64,000 nt of DNA from Neostapfia colusana (GCA_030760725.1 JASWHV010000008.1:51311671-51375670); one strand, 5' to 3'; positions 45,601 to 56,974 are shown, numbered from the stretch's first letter. Notes: generated by a model from the sequence alone, not told the origin. Numbers and translations: made by a program.

Positions 45601-48600
45601 TGTAAGGGCCTCAGTTTTTGACACTCATTTGCAGTGTTCATCACCACACCACACACCTCATTTGAGGAAAAATGATGAACACAAATAAAGAGCAAGTAAC
45701 AATTATCAACATGCTCATTAGGGAACAAACTCACACATTACAAAAGTGGTACTTCCCACATGTGATATAGATGGGCTGGACATATGAAAACTCCTACACT
45801 TTGCTAAGGATGTCCATGCCAAGTTCCACCCAAATTCAAAACCTTTTTGAGGTCATCTTGGGTATAGTTAGGAAGAGGGCAGTTTGAAACCATATTCAAA
45901 TTCAAACTGTTTTCACCCACTGAATTTAAAAGTGGAAGGCATATTCTTGCTCAGCACATTTTTGTGAGCTCACACACCAATTTTCACTCCATTTGGAGTT
46001 GATCTTGACATGAGCTAAGGGGGAGAAATTCAAACTTTATTTGAATTTCAAACTGCACTTGTGCTGAAATTCATTCAAACCAAACCTCATTTGAACTTTG
46101 ATCAATTCAAATGGCTCTTGGGTGAATAATTTGAGTTGCCAAGGGTAGAATAGGGTTCACTGTTTACCACAGCTGTTAGGAATAAATTTCAGAGGTTAAA
46201 AGAGGAGTGGGACCCACATGTCAGCCTCAGCCTCAAAGCAAACCGACTGAACCACAGTTCAGTCGGTTCCCGGCTGTTGTGCGCGCGCGCCACCGAAGGG
46301 GGCAGCCGGCGCCAGCTCCTGCTGCGTGCCCCAAGCCGGAGACCGGCCGACCGGCCTATTTATTCCCTCCCCGGCGTGCTTCAGTCGCCATTCCCCGAGC
46401 TGCCGACGTGCACGATCCATTTCTCCACTGCCATCACCGGCGCTCGAGTTCCTGCTGGATCGAGCTGATCGCAGCTTCCTCTTTCCACTCCAGGGTCCCA
46501 GCCAGGTACTAGCGACCATCCTCCATCCTTCCCATTGATAGAAATCGATTGAAACCGAGTGATATCGGCTGTGCCGAAAGATCAAACTCGGAACTGGAAA
46601 CCGCCGCACCTCGGGCTCTCGTGGACAGCCCAACCTGGGCGTTGTCACGCCCGAGCCAAGGCACCCTTGGACGCGCAAGTGATCGGTGCTGCTCATCCCC
46701 GAGCCACAGCTCGAGTGATTGCTCACCGGCGGCGAATTTCCACTTTTCCCCTTTCTGTGTGCAGAACGACCCTCGGGTACGATTCTGTTTAATTCGTGCT
46801 CTAGAAAGGATTAGAGGGCCTCAGGCCACTCCCACACGAACTAGACACGGTGACGCACAAGTTGCCTTCACAACTCTGGGCCGGAGAACTTCTGTGCCCG
46901 GCGTAATTCAAGGTCTACTAATGGCGGAACGCACGGGGGGTATCGGGCGCACGGTGAGGACCTATTTCGGGCCTTCCCCGAGCTGCCCCGAGTTCATGTC
47001 GACCTTCTCTGAGGTCCACTGATGCTCCCCGACCGGTTTCCCAAGTAGCTGAGGCACTAGGAGCATCAGCCGACATGGCCGAAGTCATTCCGATATGGCG
47101 GCTCGTCGCCGACCATGCTCCGGCCATTGTCATGAGCAGCTGACCCTCGGATCATGTTCCCCAAGTAAAAGTAGGCAGGGGCGGCCAGAATCAAGAAGTT
47201 TGAAGCTGTACAGCAGCCGGCGGCGAGCTCTCCGGCGAGGTCCCTCGGCGGCGGAGCGCGGGTGTCGCGAGGTTGAAGAAGGGGGTGGACCCCAGCTGTC
47301 AGCGGCCGATATTTTGAATCGGGATCCGGCTGCGGCCGGGATCGGGTGTGCTGGCGCGCAAAAGCCTTGTGGGCCGCGGTGTGCTGTCGCTTCGGCGTGC
47401 GACGCGTGTCCCCTGGGCCCACGCGCGAGTTTAAACTTTTCCCCGATTTTCAGATTTCCTTCAAACTTCAAATCCTTATAACTTTGGCTAGAAAGCTCCA
47501 AATTGAGTGAACCAAATTTTGCTGGATTCAGCTCTTTGAGTACTTTCCAGAAAATCAAGTGTCACTTCATGAGATTCCTTAATTCTCCAGAATTAATTCC
47601 TTAAAGTTTAAACTGTTAGGAATTTTAACTGGAGAATCATTTGGAGGAAAATCCTGAAATTTTGCTGAGATGTTCACCAAAATATCCTTGAACTACCATA
47701 AAAATTTCAGATCCATTTGAGCTCATTTAGTCCACCTAATGGTGTGATTAGTAAAACTGTTCCAGAGAAAATAGAAAATGTTCAGAAACATTTTCAGAAT
47801 TTTCTCTGAAATTGTTTAGCTCATATCTTTAGTTAGAGACTTCCAAATTAAGTGAGACCAATTCCATTAGAACCCTCTGAAAGTCTAGTTTTCAGAAAGT
47901 CATAGTTTGTTTCATGAAAATACCTAGAACACCCTAAAAGCCTTTAATTAAGGTCAAGGACATAATTATTTGTGGAGGGCTCAAATGAGCTTTGCTGCAA
48001 CTAAAACTTGACCAAGTCTCTGTTTAGGTTGTAACCAAGCCACAGTAAAAGTTTCACAGTCATTAGATCTATCTAGTAAAGGTTATAGACTTCACAACTT
48101 CAAAGTTAATACAAAAGCATTTAATTAATACATACATTGTTCTTATCATGTAGTCGCTAAGGTCGAGGAGGAACCCGAAGTCCTAGACTTCGTTACTCCG
48201 GAGGAACAGCTAGCCTACGACCAAGAGCAGCAAGGCAAGCCCCGGTTTGCATTAACCATTTTATAAATTTTTATTGTTTTGAGCACATACTTGTTTTCTT
48301 TATGTTGTGCATCAGAGTCTTGTTTGGAAACCCCACTGCATAGCCAAGAAAACCATGGGTTGGGGTTTAGGATTGCAAACCCCGTTAGCCACTGCATTGC
48401 TAGGATAGAGTAGGATTCGGTACAAGTCGAGTAGTTGGAACTACTCGCGAGGATAGGCTAGAGGCACATTGCTCGGGTAGAGATAGCACATGATACACAT
48501 GGCAAGAAAATGAGACCGAGCGGAGAGTAAGGGCAGCAGGACTTTGGGGCCTGTGTGCTGTAGCTCCGCTTGTGTCGATTGAGGACCGAGCCGTGTGCGG

Positions 48601-49645
48601 GCCTGTTGAACAAGCTAGAACAGTACCGAAGACCTACCGGCTATATGGGAACCGGGAAACTGATGTAACTCGGGTAGCTGGGTATTGAGGCATTGCCCGT
48701 CGTTCAGAGGGTAGGTTGAGAGCTCGAGGTGTAAATCAGCTGGCGGCACAGAGATGCGCGTGCAGGGACCTCTTGCTCGGGACGATGGGACCGGTTCAAT
48801 ATTTGGCTAACGGGTGAAAGGTAGTCGCGTACGGCGTCCGTGATGGTTGTTGTAGGCAACATCGAGTACGGGCGTACGTGACGGGTTGTTCGGGTAACCC
48901 TGCAGGTGTAAATCGATTATAATCGCCGTCCCTCGCGGTCAGTGAGTACCACTTGTTCACTGTACCGTGACGTAGAAAGAATAGGCTAGTTACATGTTAA
49001 AATGTTGCTGATTGAAAGTTGGATATTGATTGTTAATGATATGTTGTAGCTTAGTGCTAACTAAAGTTCTTTTCAACTTTGGGCAGAGTACATGAGAGAA
49101 ATGCGTTTCTTGTTTGATTGCGGCTCTCTCATGTGCCTTAGCGTAAAGTTCTCCACAACCTGCTGCTAAAACTTGAAAGTAAGGTTCTACTAATTAGGCG
49201 AGTCCTTGCAAATGATTTTTACCTCATGCAACCCATCACCCTCATGTAGAAGTTTCATGTTTAGGTGAGACGGGTCAGACTTGCTGAGCCTTCGTGCTCA
49301 CTGCTTGTGTTTGAAGCTTTTGCAGGGTTCTATGAGGAAGGGACTCCCGAAGAGGAGACGGAACCCCAGGAGGGGAACCCCGTCGAGTGGGAGTCGTGCA
49401 CGCCGCAGAGTTAGTGTGCGAGTGTGCTAGCAAGGACACGTTCGAGGGCTGAACGTGCACTTGATGCTTAGTCTACGCCCGCGAGTGTGGACTAAACTTA
49501 TTTTGATGTAAACATGTTAATAAACTTGTTTATGTAATAAAGCTTCCGCTTCCGCTTTGTACCTTTGACGTGTGTTATACGGTGTTGTGCAACGCAGCAC
49601 CCCTCAGCGTGATCCTGGCTCGACAGGACCAGTGGGGTCGTGTCA
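45601..49645 (+). repeat. 5' LTR of family A copy 2
   Basis: 4045 bp. A TATA-like TATTTATT (46357-46364) lies in a GC-rich stretch and could be the promoter. AATAAA at 49536-49541 is a likely polyadenylation signal about 100 bp before the end. It holds exon-like blocks A (48154-48234) and B (49326-49414), both fully open. The GC-rich ORFs between 46207 and 47481 have no recognisable domain and are probably not coding. Confidence 0.95.
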
Positions 49646-49648
49646 GCG

Positions 49649-49660
49649 TGGTATCAGAGC
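49649..49660 (+). promoter_or_regulatory. Primer binding site for initiator tRNA-Met
   Basis: TGGTATCAGAGC, three bases after the 5' LTR, is an exact match to the usual plant LTR-element primer site. It primes minus-strand cDNA synthesis. Confidence 0.95.
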
Positions 49661-51145
49661 TCGCTTGAGGTTTAACACAGTACAAAGGTCTTCTTTTTCA
49701 AAAATCCAGTGAGGAACGAGTTAGTAGCCCGTATAAGGATGTTATTAGTATATAGAAAGTGGCTTAGTAACCTATTTGTTATGTCGGAAAATCGTGCATC
49801 TCGGGACGTTCATGTCTTGGGGGGTGCACGTAAGCGCTGTCCACCAGTGCGCACAAGCTGAAGGGTGGAGCCCCACGGGTGGCAGGTAACCCGACCCGCT
49901 TTGATATCCTCTACGACTCTTCATGTCGTTTGGGGTATTCGAGCAACGTCTGTCCCTGGCGTGCGTGGTGCAACATGGGAGACCCCGTCACGTGGTCTGA
50001 AACGTGAACACGTAACTCAAGGCGTGTTTGGCTTGAGAACATCCGGGCGAGTGATGACGGCCGGGTGTACAAACTGTATGGATTCCGGGCTCGGTGTGCA
50101 GCCGAGTCTGATGATTGTTTGAGTTTCTGCAGGTAGCCTTACCACGAAACGGTAGACGTGTAGCATCCGTGTGCGAGTGACGAGTAGTGCCACTGAATTA
50201 ACGAAGCCGGCTAAGTCCGGTATAGGTTTTTCCTTTGTGAGGACGTAGTACCGACATAATCTGGTGACGCATCGACGTCACACCCAACTAAATGAACAAC
50301 TTCATTTAAAAACTTGAAGGTTTTGATCCAAAGTAGTAAAACTTGATGTAACTCCTTCCCTTGAATAGGATATTCAAAGTTAATAAATTTTCAACTTATA
50401 GGATGTTAAGGACAGAGCACTCTGTTTTCAGCTAAATCAAGGCTGAAGTTAATCAGAGGTTAGAGGTTGAGTTCTTTCGAGGTTGGGGTCGTATGATACA
50501 TTTCTGGAAAGCTTTGGAGGAGCTTTACAACTTTTCTGTTGAGTTCCAGAGGTGTTTCATCCCTTAACCACTCGAAAAATGCAGTAGAGTTGAAACTGTC
50601 CAGAAAACAGGACGGAGCAAAGACTCTCTGTAGACTCTCTGTAAATTAAGCATAACTTCCTGCATAAAAATCCAAAAATAGAAAATGAGGTGGTTCTGGG
50701 AAGCTTATGAGATGGGTTACAACTTTGTAACAGAAAGTTTTGTCAGATTAGGAACAGAATTAACTGGGATTCTTGGATCAAATCAGTACCTAAGGCAGGG
50801 AGGTGCTGTCCAATTATTTCCAGAAATTCTGTTAACTTTGACATCTCATAACTTTTGAACCGGAGCAGATCTTAGGCCAACCAAATACTTTCTGGAAAGC
50901 TATTGAAGTTAACTTTAACTTTGATGTTGAGCTCCAGGACTGGTTTTGCTTTTAACCTGGCCTAAATCAGATTAATATGGAAACTGGTCAGGGCTGTCAT
51001 GGGAACAGCAGATCAGCAGTCAAATTTGTTTAAAAATTTGAACTATGTTTCCAAGTGTTAAGGGTTCAATGACATATCTTATGTTATAACTCAATGGTTT
51101 ACTGTTTAAATAAATATTTGACATTTCTCAAATATATTTTTACAG
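49661..51145 (+). other. Family A leader, copy 2
   Basis: About 1.5 kb without meaningful ORFs, colinear with 22094-23574. It ends CTCAAATATATTTTTACAG immediately before the ORF0 ATG, so a spliced leader could place the 5' cap close to ORF0. Confidence 0.6.
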
Positions 51146-52090
51146 ATGGCAGCAGATAAACGGTTGGAGAACGGGTGGGTAGTTTCCCACTGTTCTGACC
51201 GTAGCGGCTACCCGGGAGCATTGTGGCTAATGCTCCAATATTTCGGGTACAACCAGATGCCGCAATACTTCGCCAAGGAAGAAGGCGAAGAGGGGAACAA
51301 GACGTGGACGATCCATGTCGAGGTTCCTGCAGGGCCTACGCCACCCGGTTGGGTGCCATTCACCGTCACGGTGAGAGGAAGACAACCGGAAGGGATGTGG
51401 CAAGTGGCAGCCCGTGACACTATGTCACGTTTCTGCCAACTACACGTACAGGCTATGGAGGGAACTCCATACGCACTCGTTCCGGTGGAGGGACGAGCTC
51501 AGCATGTGTGGGAAGAGAGGTACCTAGAGGCAACGAACCCGAGTTGCCCAAGGTACAACCCCGCGGAGGCAAATCTCAGCCTCCAAATGAGGGCGGGAAA
51601 CGCTGTGATGGACAGCCAAGCTGTTCATACGGAGCATCTCGCCACCAAGCTCAAGGAGAGCACAAGCCGTGGAGATCATTTTGAGAGTGCTCACAGTGCA
51701 CTCCGCAATGTGCTCCTTCCGACGATCAAGCGACTGAATGAACAACACAATCAGTTGCGTCGTCTGAAGAAGGCAAAGAAGAAGAGCCGTGTTGACATTG
51801 CGGCGTTGCAAGAGCTGGTGCAGACCCTAACCCAGCAGAATGAGGACCTTGCTCAAGAGCGGGACGACGCTATTGAGGAAGGACAAGGCTGGGAAGAGGA
51901 CTACAACCAGGCTATGGACGAGGTGCATGCATTGCAGGACCTCGTGCCCCCGGTATTGGGCGTACCGGTAGTCTTGGGTCTTCCAGCCATGGGAGAACCT
52001 GGAATGGGAGAAGAGGTGGTAGACCCCGAGCCACCAGCAGAGGTACCGGAGGAGGACGACCCACAGGAGGTCGAGTTCTACTCCGAGTAG
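51146..52090 (+). CDS. ORF0, protein of unknown function upstream of gag
   Basis: 314 residues. The N-terminal 110 residues resemble a compact globular domain rich in Trp and Gly (GYNQMPQYFAKEEGEEGNKTW, TVTVRGRQPEGMW). The middle part, about residues 170-260, is strongly charged with heptad character (LRNVLLPTIKRLNEQHNQLR, ALQELVQTLTQQNEDLAQER) and is probably a coiled coil. The tail is acidic and Pro-rich (EPPAEVPEEDDPQEVEF). I recognise no catalytic motif. The start is chosen because it follows a splice acceptor and the frame is shared with copy 1. An extra ORF before gag has been described for some long-LTR rice gypsy elements, which is supportive family context from memory. Its last 56 codons lie inside the alternative intron 51923-52361, so splicing for gag would shorten it. 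Confidence 0.85.
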   Translation: MAADKRLENGWVVSHCSDRSGYPGALWLMLQYFGYNQMPQYFAKEEGEEGNKTWTIHVEVPAGPTPPGWVPFTVTVRGRQPEGMWQVAARDTMSRFCQLHVQAMEGTPYALVPVEGRAQHVWEERYLEATNPSCPRYNPAEANLSLQMRAGNAVMDSQAVHTEHLATKLKESTSRGDHFESAHSALRNVLLPTIKRLNEQHNQLRRLKKAKKKSRVDIAALQELVQTLTQQNEDLAQERDDAIEEGQGWEEDYNQAMDEVHALQDLVPPVLGVPVVLGLPAMGEPGMGEEVVDPEPPAEVPEEDDPQEVEFYSE

Positions 52091-52361
52091 GGGGTTACGG
52101 TTGCCAAGTAGGGCAGCTAGGGTAGCGTAACCCAACTTTTGTAATCGGTGACATGTCGTGTAGACAGTAGCGTATGTATAGGTAGTGACGACATGAGCAC
52201 GACTTCTCGGAGATCCGAGAATAATGTATCTTGTATAAAGTTTATGCTTTATCAATATATGTGAATGTTGTGCAAGTTAATCATGCGTCGCTTCAATACT
52301 TACTCCTGTTTATGGAATTTTGAGTAAGACATGTGCTAATTGCTGCTGTGTTGAATTTCAG
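51923..52361 (+). other. Alternative GT-AG intron between ORF0 and gag (439 bp)
   Basis: The donor is GACGAG|GTGCAT and the acceptor TTGAATTTCAG|A, one base before the gag ATG. A branch-point-like GTGCTAATTG lies about 28 bases upstream of the acceptor. Copy 1 lacks exactly this segment with no scar, as expected if its parent RNA had been spliced. Removing it truncates ORF0 and leaves the gag ATG overlapping the altered ORF0 end. Confidence 0.8.
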
Positions 52362-52362
52362 A

Positions 52363-55300
52363 ATGACGCGTACTCGTGCCAACCCCGATGTTGGAGGTAC
52401 TAGCCAAGGGGGAGAGACCTCCCAACCACCTCCCGAGGACTCCTCGGGACAGCAGCAGCAACAGCAACAGCAAACACCGCCACCGCCACTGCCAACGGTT
52501 ACATTGGCCGACATTGTCGCGGCAATGGCAGGTTCACATCAGCAGCATACAGAGCTGCTGCAAACGTTAATTGCGAATACGTCTCGCCCAGAGAGACGTC
52601 AAGATCGTGAGGAGCGCCAACAGAGCTCCTACTCTGACTTCCTGGCGACTCATCCCCCTGTATTCTCAAGGGCGGATGAACCACTTGACGCGGACAACTG
52701 GCTCCGCGCCATAGAGATGAAGTTCGGGCTGCTCCAAATCAGCGAGCAGCGCAAGACTCAGTTCGCGGTCCAGCAGCTCCAAGGATCCGCGAGCGCGTGG
52801 TGGGCCAACTTTTGTGCTTCACAACCCACCGACCGAGTGATGACCTGGGCGGAGTTCCGGACGGCCTTCCGGGCCTATCATATACCGCCCGGTTTGATGA
52901 AGAGGAAGACGCAGGAATTCCTACACCTGCAACAAGGGAGCCGGAACGCGCTGGAGTACTCCAGAGCGTTCAACGATCTCGCACTCTACGCGTCGTATCA
53001 CGCAGATACGGACGAGAAGCGGCGGGACCACTTTTACCAGGGGCTTAACCCGCTCCTGAAGGACAAGCTGGCGATGTTCAATCGCGGCAGCCTCAACGAC
53101 ATAATTGATGCTGCGATTGTTCAGGAAGACTCCGGCAAGGAGTTGGCGGCGGCAGAGCGAAAGCGAAGCGCGCCGCAGAGCAGTGGAGAAGGAGGCGGTC
53201 CTTCTCAGAAGTTTCGGATGGTGAATCGCCCACCATCAGGTCCGCGCTGGCAGCCACCACAGCGGTCGATGCCGTTCCGCGGTCGGCCGTATTCTTCACC
53301 GGCATTCCGGCCGGCACTGCCAGCACCACCGCAACAACAACAGCAGCAGCGGGCGATGCCGCGTGCGTTTGCACCTCCGCAACGCATGCCGGGCTTTCGT
53401 CCACCAAGTACTCCACCAGCAGCGGCCACATGTTACAAGTGTGGTCGTCCAGGACACTTCGCGAGCAGTTGCCCGGAGAGGCAAGGCGGCGGAGTGGTAC
53501 CACAGTTTCCGGGGAGGAATCAACCCCGGAACCCTACTAATGCGCGGCGGGCAAACCCTAGGCCCGGTACTGTCCACCAGCTTGCCATTGAGGACGTGCC
53601 GGAGGGCGAGCCAATCCTTGCGGGTATGTTCCAACTCCACCAGCATCCCGCTATAGTACTATTTGATTCAGGCGCCACGCATAATTTTATTAGCCAAGCT
53701 TTCATTGCTAAACACAGCTTGCCAATACTACCCACCGATAGTCCATATTTAATTTGTTCACCGGGTGGGAAGATTTCAGCAAGCGTAATGGTCTCCAAAG
53801 CACCATTATGCTTAGCGGGTAGAGTGTACCCCACGTCTCTCATTATCTTAGAGGGACAGAAGGTCGATGTCATCCTAGGGATGTCGTGGTTAAACCGCCA
53901 CGGCGCTGTTTTAGACACCGTCCTCCGAGTCGTGCACTTAAACTCAGGAGTGCACGGTTCTCACTCATTATTTCTGGACAGTCCAGAAATAAAACTTCCA
54001 AGTGTCTATCAAGCCACAACCATCAGATTGGAAGACATTCCAGTGGTCCGAGAATTCCCTGATGTATTCCCGGATGATTTACCGGGGATGCCACCCGATA
54101 GAGAGGTGGAGTTCAAGATTGAACTTGCACCGGGAACCATGCCAATATCCCGAAGGCCGTACAAGATGGCGCCCAAGGAGTTGGCTGAACTGAAGACTCA
54201 GCTCACGGACCTTCTGGAGAAGCGTTTTATTAGGCCGAGCTCCTCGCCATGGGGCTGTTCGGCATTATTTGTCAAAAAGAAGGATGAAACGTTGCGGCTT
54301 TGCGGGGACTACCGTCCATTAAATGCCGTAACCATCAAGAACAAGTACCCGTTGCCACGGATCGACATGTTGTTTGATCAGTTGGTCGAAGCAAAGGTCT
54401 TTTCCAAGATGGATTTAAGATCCGGGTACCATCAGATTAAGATCAGGGCTGAGGACATTCCAAAGACAGCTTTTTCGACAAGGTACGGACTTTATGAGTA
54501 CCTGGTCATGTCCTTTGGCCTCACCAATGCTCCAGCTCACTTCATGTACTTAATGAACTCGGTGTTCATGCCGGAGCTGGACAAGTTTGTCGTGGTCTTC
54601 ATCGACGACATCCTGGTATATTCCAAGTCGGAGGAAGATCACAAGAAACATCTGCGTATAGTCTTGCAACGGCTGCGGGATCACAAGTTATACGCAAAGT
54701 TCAGCAAATGCGAGTTTTGGATATCGCAAGTGCCTTTCCTCGGGCATATCATCTCAGCGGAGGGTATCGCTGTGGACCCGAGCAAAATCACGCAAGTGCT
54801 GAATTGGAAATCCCCGAGAACTGTTCATGAGGTACGGAGTTTCCTCGGACTCGCGGGATATTATCGGAGGTTCATTCCGAACTTCTCGAAGATTGCCAAG
54901 CCAATGACAGAGCTGCTGAAGAAGGCTACCAAATATGTTTGGAGTCCAGCATGTGAAGCAGCATTCAAGGCTTTAGTCAAGCACCTGACATCAGCACCGG
55001 TTTTGGCGCAGCCAGACACAACAAAACCGTTCGATGTGTACTGCGATGCATCCGGCATTGGGCTCGGATGTGTGTTGATGCAAGACCGAAGGGTGGTCGC
55101 GTATGGGTCACGGCAGCTTAGGAATCATGAGCAAAATTATCCAACTCACGACTTGGAGCTCGCTGCCGTGGTACTTGCACTGAAAATGTGGAGGCACTAC
55201 CTACTCGGTAACCTCGTACATTTATATACCGACCACAAAAGCCTCAAGTACATATTCACTCAGAAGGAGCTGAACATGAGGCAACGAAGATGGTTAGAAC

Positions 55301-56919
55301 TGATAAAGGATTACGAGATAGAGATCCATTATCATCCGGGCAAGGCAAACGTTGTGGCAGACGCGCTAAGCCGCAAGTCACACGTCAATAATCTGACCAT
55401 CACACCGTTGGGAGAGAGCGAACCACCACTCCATGTGATTCCACACGGAGCTCTCTACAACCTAGCTTTGATCCCCACCATCCGTGAAGAGATAGCGGCA
55501 GCCCAGAAGAATGACAAGGGCATGTCACATTTACGGAGACGTGTAGACAGTGGGGAGTTGAAATGTTTCCGGAAGGACGGAGACGGCGTCCTATGGTTCA
55601 AGGACCGGATCGTCGTACCCCGAAACCCGGAGTTACGGAAGAAAATCTTTGATGAGGCTCACTTATCAAAGTTTTCTATTCACCCCGGCAGCAACAAGAT
55701 GTATCAAGAACTCAGAAGCAAGTTTTGGTGGACACGGATGAAGCGAGAGACTGCAAAATACGTGTCCGAGTGTGATACATGTCGACGGGTGAAGGCAGAC
55801 CACATGCGGAAACCGGGACTGCTGCAACCACTGGGCATTCCTGCCTGGAAGTGGGAGGACGTGAGCATGGATTTCGTCGTCGGTTTACCCACCACCTTAC
55901 AGAAACATGATTCTGTGTGGGTGATCGTCGATCGGCTCACCAAAGTTGCCCATTTCATCCCGGTCAACACCAACTACAACGCCAAGAAGTACGCTGAACT
56001 GTACATCTCACGGATCCTATGCTTATACGGCGTACCCCGTACTATCGTATCGGACCGGGGCACTTTATTTGTGTCCCGTTTTTGGGAGCAGCTCCACGCT
56101 GCCTTGGGGACGAAGCTGATCCGTAGTTCAGCCTACCACCCGCAGACGGATGGGCAAACGGAGCGGGTAAATCAAATCTTAGAAGACATGCTACGAGCTT
56201 GCGCTATCGACCACGGCAAGAACTGGGATGATCACTTGCCGTTAGCCGAGTTCTCGTACAACAATGGGTACCAAGCCAGCATCAAGATGGCGCCCTACGA
56301 GGCGCTATACGGGAGAAAATGCCGCACACCATTGAATTGGTGTGAGTCTGGCGAGAGGGTTACCTTCGGGATTGATCTTGTCAACAACGCGGAAGAAAAG
56401 GTTCGAGTAATCCAAGCGAACCTAAAAGCCGCTCAATCCCGACAGAAACAGTATGCGGACCGGAGAAGGCGTCCGTTACAATTCGAAGCTGGAGACCACG
56501 TATATCTACGAGTGTCTCCAATGAAGGGCGTAAACAGATTTGGGGTGAGAGGAAAGTTAGCACCCCGATTCATCGGTCCATTCCAGATTACCGAAAGATG
56601 TGGATCGGTGGCATACCGGCTAAGATTACCAGAAGCACTTTCCGGTGTGCACGACGTCTTTCACATTTCCCAGCTGAGGAAGTGTCTCAAGCTATCAACT
56701 ACCGTTCAGCTGGAAGACATTGAAGAACTGCAACCGGATCTCACCTATCGGGAGGAACCGGTGCAGATTATTGATGAAAAGGCCCGAACCACACGCAACC
56801 GTACGTTGTGGTTCTACAAGGTTCTGTGGAGTAATCACTCCATGGATGAAGCGACATGGGAGAGCGAAGAATTCCTTCGCACTAACTACCCCGACTTTCT
56901 CACGTCGCATATTCGGTAA
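52363..56919 (+). CDS. Gag-Pol polyprotein of family A chromovirus (intact)
   Basis: 1518 residues from MTRTRANPDVGG; an in-frame ATG 30 bases upstream lies inside the intron and is less likely. Order with approximate residues: Q-rich tract 25-40; Gag core 95-260 (WWANFCASQPTDRV, FYQGLNPLLKDKL); CCHC knuckle CYKCGRPGHFASSC near 356; protease LFDSGATHNF near 433; RT 560-760 with DLRSGYHQIKI and catalytic FIDDILVYS near 746; RNase H near 890 (DVYCDASGIGLG, TDHKSLKYIF); integrase with HHCC finger (HLSKFSIHPG to CDTC) near 1100-1145 and the DDE triad in SMDFVVGL, VSDRGTLF and QTERVNQ; chromodomain about 1470-1513 (LWFYKVLWSNHSMDEATWES). The RT has CGDYRPLNA, with Gly where many relatives have Val. 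It would encode capsid and all replication enzymes; the chromodomain steers integration to heterochromatin. A single frame for gag and pol is normal for plant chromoviruses. Confidence 0.96.
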   Translation: MTRTRANPDVGGTSQGGETSQPPPEDSSGQQQQQQQQTPPPPLPTVTLADIVAAMAGSHQQHTELLQTLIANTSRPERRQDREERQQSSYSDFLATHPPVFSRADEPLDADNWLRAIEMKFGLLQISEQRKTQFAVQQLQGSASAWWANFCASQPTDRVMTWAEFRTAFRAYHIPPGLMKRKTQEFLHLQQGSRNALEYSRAFNDLALYASYHADTDEKRRDHFYQGLNPLLKDKLAMFNRGSLNDIIDAAIVQEDSGKELAAAERKRSAPQSSGEGGGPSQKFRMVNRPPSGPRWQPPQRSMPFRGRPYSSPAFRPALPAPPQQQQQQRAMPRAFAPPQRMPGFRPPSTPPAAATCYKCGRPGHFASSCPERQGGGVVPQFPGRNQPRNPTNARRANPRPGTVHQLAIEDVPEGEPILAGMFQLHQHPAIVLFDSGATHNFISQAFIAKHSLPILPTDSPYLICSPGGKISASVMVSKAPLCLAGRVYPTSLIILEGQKVDVILGMSWLNRHGAVLDTVLRVVHLNSGVHGSHSLFLDSPEIKLPSVYQATTIRLEDIPVVREFPDVFPDDLPGMPPDREVEFKIELAPGTMPISRRPYKMAPKELAELKTQLTDLLEKRFIRPSSSPWGCSALFVKKKDETLRLCGDYRPLNAVTIKNKYPLPRIDMLFDQLVEAKVFSKMDLRSGYHQIKIRAEDIPKTAFSTRYGLYEYLVMSFGLTNAPAHFMYLMNSVFMPELDKFVVVFIDDILVYSKSEEDHKKHLRIVLQRLRDHKLYAKFSKCEFWISQVPFLGHIISAEGIAVDPSKITQVLNWKSPRTVHEVRSFLGLAGYYRRFIPNFSKIAKPMTELLKKATKYVWSPACEAAFKALVKHLTSAPVLAQPDTTKPFDVYCDASGIGLGCVLMQDRRVVAYGSRQLRNHEQNYPTHDLELAAVVLALKMWRHYLLGNLVHLYTDHKSLKYIFTQKELNMRQRRWLELIKDYEIEIHYHPGKANVVADALSRKSHVNNLTITPLGESEPPLHVIPHGALYNLALIPTIREEIAAAQKNDKGMSHLRRRVDSGELKCFRKDGDGVLWFKDRIVVPRNPELRKKIFDEAHLSKFSIHPGSNKMYQELRSKFWWTRMKRETAKYVSECDTCRRVKADHMRKPGLLQPLGIPAWKWEDVSMDFVVGLPTTLQKHDSVWVIVDRLTKVAHFIPVNTNYNAKKYAELYISRILCLYGVPRTIVSDRGTLFVSRFWEQLHAALGTKLIRSSAYHPQTDGQTERVNQILEDMLRACAIDHGKNWDDHLPLAEFSYNNGYQASIKMAPYEALYGRKCRTPLNWCESGERVTFGIDLVNNAEEKVRVIQANLKAAQSRQKQYADRRRRPLQFEAGDHVYLRVSPMKGVNRFGVRGKLAPRFIGPFQITERCGSVAYRLRLPEALSGVHDVFHISQLRKCLKLSTTVQLEDIEELQPDLTYREEPVQIIDEKARTTRNRTLWFYKVLWSNHSMDEATWESEEFLRTNYPDFLTSHIR

Positions 56920-56974
56920 TTTTCCACCGTCCTCTCTCTCATTTCACATTATAATCTCGGGACGAGATTCTTTT

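Noticed and set aside
52333..52362. Upstream in-frame ATG as the gag-pol start of copy 2
   Set aside because: The ten codons before MTRTRANP lie within the candidate intron and are absent from copy 1, where the frame instead continues into ORF0 sequence. The ATG at 52363 is common to both.
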